Source of the DNA: Hirsutella rhossiliensis
Lineage: Eukaryota; Ascomycota; Sordariomycetes; Hypocreales; Ophiocordycipitaceae
Length of the DNA stretch: 64,000 bases
Direction: 5' to 3'
Assembly (NCBI RefSeq): GCF_020360975.1
Contig: NW_025408668.1
Coordinates: 3,720,001 to 3,784,000 of the forward strand
Under the pieces are notes generated by a model. It worked only from the letters and a program-made list of their open reading frames with translations. It had not been told where the DNA came from and ran no database searches. Shown piece after piece: positions 59,905 through 64,000 of the stretch. A program made the translations under genes and the position numbers. Each line of letters opens with the position of its first letter. Position 1 is the stretch's first letter.

Positions 59905-60350
59905 ACTATCTAGTAACTTACCACTTATAGGTGCTGCCTAAATATATCTTGGTCTATGTCTTAATAATCACCCGCAGCGTTCTTGCCTTAGAGATCTACG
60001 GGATAGTTAACGGATTCGATATCGGAATATCGCTTATAACGACTTTAAAGATAATTATAGACCGCCTCGGATTTCCTTCTATCCCTCTTATCGTTTATAC
60101 GGACTCGTATTCCCTTTATAAATGCCTTATTAAACTAGGCACGACGAAGGAGAAACGATTAATAATCGATATTATAGCCCTTCGTTAGTTATACGAGCAA
60201 CGGGAGATCACGGAGATTCGTTAGATTAACGGTGCAGATAACCTAGCTAATGCTATAACGAAGGCATTACTAAACTAAGCCCTCGAACGCTTTATCGATA
60301 CTAATAGTCTAATAATTCGAATAGAAGGATATATCTCGCGCCCCTAATCT
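59905..60350 (+). pseudogene. Copia RNase H fragment (different family)
   Basis: Plus-strand end of a copia polyprotein. Readable landmarks are ALEIYGIVNGFDIGISL, then DSYSLYKCLIKLGTTKEKRL (pieces, about 60095-60160), DIIALR, EITEIR-INGADNLANAITK (about 60205-60255) and ALERFID. DSYSLY and ADN-A-A-TK are standard copia RNase H/tail motifs. Only two or three stops are present. Sequence and orientation differ from the copia element at 5552-11576. Confidence 0.75.
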
Positions 60351-60537
60351 ATCGAGTAGCTTACGATTAAATGGTTCCTATAGTTAAAAGGGCCCTGTTT
60401 CCCCTTTTTAGTTATTATAACCGACCTATTTAACTAGGTCCTTCCGGTTTATATAGTTCGTTGTTATAACCTACTAAACTAGGTCTTCTTACCTCGTTCG
60501 TTATAGCAGCTATAACTATAAAAGAAAAGTTACTAGT
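60351..60537 (+). repeat. Probable copia LTR remnant
   Basis: Directly follows the copia RNase H frame and contains a roughly 50-bp near-repeat (about 60415-60464 and 60465-60513, each with TTATAACC... and TAGGTC). TGTTATAACC near 60462 would suit an LTR start. It is truncated by the hAT piece. Confidence 0.35.
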
Positions 60538-60720
60538 ATAGGAATTATAGTAACCTATTATACTTATCTAGCTAGCTTACGTGCGCTATTACGTATACGG
60601 CTAAGGATAGCTAAGGCTATATAGCTAGCTTCGTAGCCTCCTCCCTTCCTAGAAGATTATAGACGATTATAATATACTAGTTACCTCTATTATCTATATA
60701 TATATATATTAAGACCTACT
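60538..60720 (+). repeat. hAT-5 fragment, inverted copy of 35516-35699
   Basis: Reads GGAATTATAGTAACC onwards and matches the reverse complement of 35516-35699, part of the hAT-3 transposase just after its GYF--DNAS motif. Similarity ends on both sides within a few bases of the limits given. Confidence 0.75.
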
Positions 60721-61871
60721 AACACGCCTAATAATTTCGGTTATTAGTATTTTATACTTTAGATCGGTAGTTACGGGATCTAATATAAAAGCTATATAAT
60801 AGATATCGTCGGTCTATAGCTTAAAACGTCTCTTTCGTAATATCTTTAGTTCCTTATAGTTTATAAGCGGATCTTAGCTAGCTGCTTCTAACACGTCTTA
60901 TAAGGCCTAGATAGATAGCTACCGTAGAATAACCTTACTTAGACTAGCACGATCGCGTTCCGAGCTAGCTTAGGTAGCACTAATCGGCTAAAGGATCTTA
61001 AAGAGTATCTTTAGATTAGTCTAAAACTCTATATTATTAATATATAATATTATATATCTAAGACTTAACTATATATCTTAATCCTCCTCTTTAATAACGG
61101 TTCTCTTTATTCTATTTAGAATAACCGGATCGCGGGTAAAGGCTTAGAGAGCTTCCTTATTATTAAAGACGGACTTTATAGCTGTCGAGAAGAAGGGTCT
61201 AAGACTCGGTCCTGAAGCCTGATAGCTAGCTGAAGGTGTAGGGGCGAGACAGGATAAAACGGGGAGGACGTGGCACGCTGACGCGGAGAGATGGGTGCCT
61301 ATGGATTAGTAAGTCCGCAAGGAAGAAGATAGAAGACGGAGGAAGAAACAGGACAAGGGGATAAATAAAGGGCCTATGACAGAAAGGAAGAAGGAACACA
61401 CATGCACCCTAAAATTTATGCCCTTTGCCCTGCTTTCTTCGTGAGAATAACCTGGAAAATGGTTCTATGGGAAGATGCTCCATTTGGCCGCAGGAAGGGG
61501 ATGCATTCGTTTGGGGAAGGTTTCTCTGCGACGCGACTCGGGGAAATTCAGCCCAAACGCGTTCAATCGCCCAGGTACTTATACATTCGTTACATCTGAA
61601 AACAGTATGGAACGGAAGTACTATAACACTCAATACGGTAACTAAGGCTAACCTTGAGGGTGATCACGCGAATCACGCGCGTCAGACGCGACTCGATTAG
61701 GTACCTAAGTGTAGATGCTACCCTAGATCACCTCCTGCTTCAACGGCTTCAACGCGTGGTCAACGTTCGAGGCGGAGGCGTGGATTGAAGCTCTCAATGT
61801 GCAAGTGATATTGAATTGATTGAATTGAAACACGTGACTTCCACTTCAATATTATTGAAGACGTGGAGGTG
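60721..61871. other. Unassigned DNA; RIP footprint ends near 61190
   Basis: 60721 to about 61190 is TpA-rich and unassigned, with no readable domain. From about 61190 the sequence has normal CA/TG content. Overlapping open frames at 61402-61700 on both strands have no recognisable features. The end (about 61790-61871) is rich in TTGAATTGATTGAATTG-like motifs, as in subterminal regions of hAT elements. Confidence 0.4.
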
Positions 61872-61895
61872 GAGGTGGAATTGATCGCCACCCTG
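61872..61895 (-). repeat. Right hAT-like terminal inverted repeat
   Basis: GGTGGAATTGATCGCCACCCTG-type end, the partner of 56168-56192. If the two belong together they bound a 5.7-kb block containing hAT-4, LINE-B, the Pif1-like relic, the copia fragment and hAT-5. Confidence 0.5.
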
Positions 61896-61941
61896 CTCAA
61901 GAACCAGCCGCCAGACTCGCGGTTTCGGAAAGAACAAGTTT

Positions 61942-62229
61942 CCTGGCACTTGGAGGCGTTATGCCGTGATAGCTAGAGGCTTTGAAGCCCAAGAACAAAT
62001 GGTTTCTGAGCATAGCAACAGAATTGCGAAGCTGGAGGCAGAAGTGGCCCGGCTGCAGAGAAGCAAGAAGAGGAGAGCAATTCAGAACCCGATCATATAG
62101 TTCATGACTCTCAGTGAAGCTTTGATGGCTCAGGAAGCCATTCCCCGAAGTAGAAGTTAAGAAATGCCCGTTATGCTAAATTCTGCGACCGAGGAGGAGA
62201 AGGTCTCAGAGGTGGAGACAGCTCAGTGA
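61942..62229 (+). pseudogene. pogo-type transposase, C-terminal coiled coil (copy 2)
   Basis: Plus-strand frame of 96 codons ending TGA at 62227-62229. RRYAVIARGFEAQEQM leads into a coiled coil (HSNRIAKLEAEVARLQRS) and the basic KKRRAI-NP tail, then FMTLSEALMAQEA and an acidic EEEKVSEVETAQ end. It aligns with the end of the transposase at 29070-29260 but has far less RIP: two TAA/TAG stops only. The catalytic domain is absent. Confidence 0.65.
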
Positions 62230-62423
62230 CCGAAGTCACGGCGGCCTCTAAGGCCCTTCCTGTCACCACTAGATGCGGGAGAGTAGTATAAAAGCGCATG
62301 CACGGATACGAGTATTCATTTCTCTATAGAATAATATAATTTTTAGATTTATATTATTGAGTTCTGCTTATATTTTGTGTAGTTTAAATGGCTTACTTTT
62401 AGTGGAGATTTTTTCAATTGCGC

Positions 62424-62456
62424 TACCGAAAGAGGGGTGTTACCGAAAGAGGGGTG
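62424..62456. repeat. Direct repeat TACCGAAAGAGGGGTG, two copies
   Basis: Two identical 16-bp copies at 62424-62439 and 62441-62456, one base apart. They lie between the pogo relic and the compound inverted repeat, where a DNA transposon terminus might be expected. Confidence 0.8.
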
Positions 62457-62463
62457 GGGGATG

Positions 62464-62635
62464 GTAACGCCAATGGGATCGGCAGTTCGGCAGCCTATAT
62501 AAATTGGGGCGTGGAAATTGAAACATGGCTGAGCCGCGGGCTAAGGTAGCGCCAAATCCGATCGGTGGGTCAGACAAGTGGGGCGTGAGACTGCCGAAAC
62601 TTCCGATCGGATTGGCGCTAACCCGCGGCTCTCAG
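62464..62635. repeat. Compound inverted repeat (MITE-like)
   Basis: An arm at 62529-62565 (CTGAGCCGCGGG...GCGCC...CCGATCGG) pairs with 62603-62635 (CCGATCGGATTGGCGC...CCGCGGCTCTCAG). A second, overlapping pair joins GATCGGCAGTTCGGCAG (62477-62493) with CTGCCGAAACTTCCGATC (62591-62608), and GTAACGCCAAT near 62465 also resembles the right arm. The whole could fold as an extended hairpin. Confidence 0.6.
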
Positions 62636-63538
62636 TAGCTTAGGGTCAGTGTCAGATAACCGTTACGCCACACAAAAGTGTAGGCCCACTCTTAGTGTGG
62701 AATAATAGCACCCTATATGTTATGTGACAGTCAGCTATTAGGGCCGAAATGTCGGATGCCAGCCATGTTTCACCATAACGTGAGGCCAGGCCATGAGACC
62801 ATCAACGGCTGGCTTATTAGCTCTCATTCAAGTAGTCTACCTGACACGCGTCCTAACGCCTCGACCAGGCGCGCAAATGCCTGGCTCGCGCATAACCCGC
62901 AAAGTTCTCAGCTTAACTTACGGATTTCTCAAAGGTCAACTCTCTAAGGCGCCTGGTTAAACCATCGTAGGGCTAAACCAAAAACTTCATGCAGCTCGTC
63001 CTTATCTCACCATCCCTATCACGTCGGACCACACCCCTAACCTAATTGTGGCGCCTGAATGGGCCGCTAGTTCCAAGAATCCTTTGAACCATCAGACAGG
63101 AAAGTACATTCCGGGACGCGACTTGTAAGCGGCACTGCATATAGGGATGCTCAAACGCAACCAGAAGAGCCATATTCCCAGTGAATACCTAGGGCATCGA
63201 ATTACTCTAGGTTTCTACTTTTTACGTCGAGTTAAGTTGTTCACCTACCGGTAATACACAAGTTGGGGGAGCTGGTAAGCCCAGGCAGCAGCGTAACGTT
63301 GGCTGAAGGCCCGATGCCTATTTTGAAGCCCAGTGAACCACTGAATGAGCGACCTGAACTTGGGAGTTCCACTCAGTTGATCTGTTGCGTACCTGGCCAA
63401 CGGCTATCGGCCGTTTTACAGGCTAGAGAATAACCGAACTATCCATTTTCTATGACTTGTCGTTTCTACTGACAGAATTTGGTCTCTTTCTGACTGTTAT
63501 CTTCGTAATACCTGGTGATTCTTTAATTCTGGACCCCT
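62636..63538. other. Normal-composition DNA without recognised gene
   Basis: CA and TG are frequent and there is no RIP footprint. An open frame at 62717-62947 (plus) shows no domain. I see no repeat. Confidence 0.5.
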
Positions 63539-63904
63539 CTAACCCCAAAAGCTGTACCATTCGGACTCAGAATCTTCAGCCTCGTTCCAGCCCTCGCAAG
63601 TAGTGGGTATCTCGCTGTTATGAGCAGCACTCGCCTGTCCATACCTGTGTCGTATGGAAGTCGCCGTCTGCGTTGTCATGATGGGCGAAGAGATATTGAT
63701 GCCTTTCACAGGCCTGTTGGCCTTGTTCCTGCGGAATCGAAAAACTGACGAGAAGAAGCGAATGAAGGGCTTCTCCTTTTGGCCTTGTCCAATGTATCTG
63801 TTCCGACTGCCCGATTGACTTTGGCTGGCTCTGCGTAATGACTCTGGGGGGGAAGACTTCTGGACTTGTCTGCGCATCCTGGCGATGACCGTAGTTTCGG
63901 TCAT
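63539..63904 (-). CDS. Hypothetical protein, 121 residues
   Basis: Intact minus-strand frame from ATG (63904) to TAG (63539), without RIP changes. The start context is good (CCG ATG ACC) and a TATA-like box lies 27-34 bases upstream. The product is basic and Ser/Arg-rich in its first half (RMRRQVQK, RRASQSQSGSRNR), then RFFSSVFRFRRNK. It ends in an acidic segment finishing ESEWYSFWG. There is no signal peptide, membrane segment or family that I recognise. It may be a real small gene or the first exon of one, or chance. Confidence 0.4.
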   Translation of the reverse strand: MTETTVIARMRRQVQKSSPPESLRRASQSQSGSRNRYIGQGQKEKPFIRFFSSVFRFRRNKANRPVKGINISSPIMTTQTATSIRHRYGQASAAHNSEIPTTCEGWNEAEDSESEWYSFWG

Positions 63905-63930
63905 CGGTAGGAAACCCTGCTACTTCCGTA

Positions 63931-63938
63931 CTTTTATA
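63931..63938 (-). promoter_or_regulatory. TATA-like box (TATAAAAG)
   Basis: On the minus strand, TATAAAAG lies 27-34 bases before the ATG of the small hypothetical gene. No other promoter feature is evident before the window ends. Confidence 0.35.
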
Positions 63939-64000
63939 TTTCTTTAAGTGATTGTATGGATCTCCGAATTACCTGTGCTCCATGGATTTGTTTGTTCAAG

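Noticed and set aside
61402..61700. Three overlapping open frames on both strands
   Set aside because: None has a recognisable domain, and overlap on both strands suggests chance in unmutated DNA.
56157..61903. An 8-bp duplication around the hAT-4 terminal repeats
   Set aside because: AGCCCGAG and CTCAAGAA do not match, even when transitions are allowed.

Overview
The window looks like a transposon-packed, heterochromatin-like part of a filamentous ascomycete (Pezizomycotina) genome. Three things point there. Most of it shows the footprint of repeat-induced point mutation (RIP): CpA and TpG are almost absent, TpA is everywhere, CpG is retained, and ATG has nearly vanished. The elements are those typical of such fungi (Tad-like LINE, chromodomain Ty3/gypsy, Ty1/copia, hAT, pogo, Helitron). 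The few host-like genes have short introns with fungal branch points. All family calls come from reading translated frames by eye; nothing was searched against a database.

Layout. 1-24.7 kb is a four-level nest: a minus-strand LINE (216-1902 and 19931 to about 24700) is split by an outer gypsy element (1908-19925, duplication GCGGC). That is split by an inner gypsy element (3226-17099), which is split by a minus-strand copia element (5552-11576, duplication AAAGG). Both gypsy elements carry a long antisense reading frame between pol and the 3' LTR. 24.7-35.5 kb is heavily mutated repeat DNA with one recognisable pogo-type transposase (about 27.4-29.3 kb). 35.5-41.6 kb holds hAT relics, including one hAT inserted into another. 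About 42-47.3 kb is a Helitron (Rep plus Pif1-type helicase) containing a solo LTR of the same copia family. 47.3-49.2 kb is unassigned mutated DNA.

49.2-56.0 kb changes character: base composition is more even and three broken host-type genes lie on the plus strand. They are an O-methyltransferase, a protein with two methyltransferase domains, and a cytochrome P450 of the pisatin-demethylase type. Introns and most residues are still readable, but all are interrupted by TAA/TAG stops of the RIP kind. Together they look like the remains of a secondary-metabolite gene cluster. 56.2-61.9 kb is a second patchwork: hAT, LINE endonuclease, a Pif1-like helicase relic, copia RNase H and another hAT piece, bounded by a matching pair of hAT-like termini. 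61.2-64 kb is largely unmutated, with a pogo C-terminal relic, a compound inverted repeat and one intact small reading frame at the right edge.

No rRNA, tRNA, CRISPR array or bacterial operon structure was seen. Apart from the small frame at 63539-63904, nothing in the window looks like a working gene.
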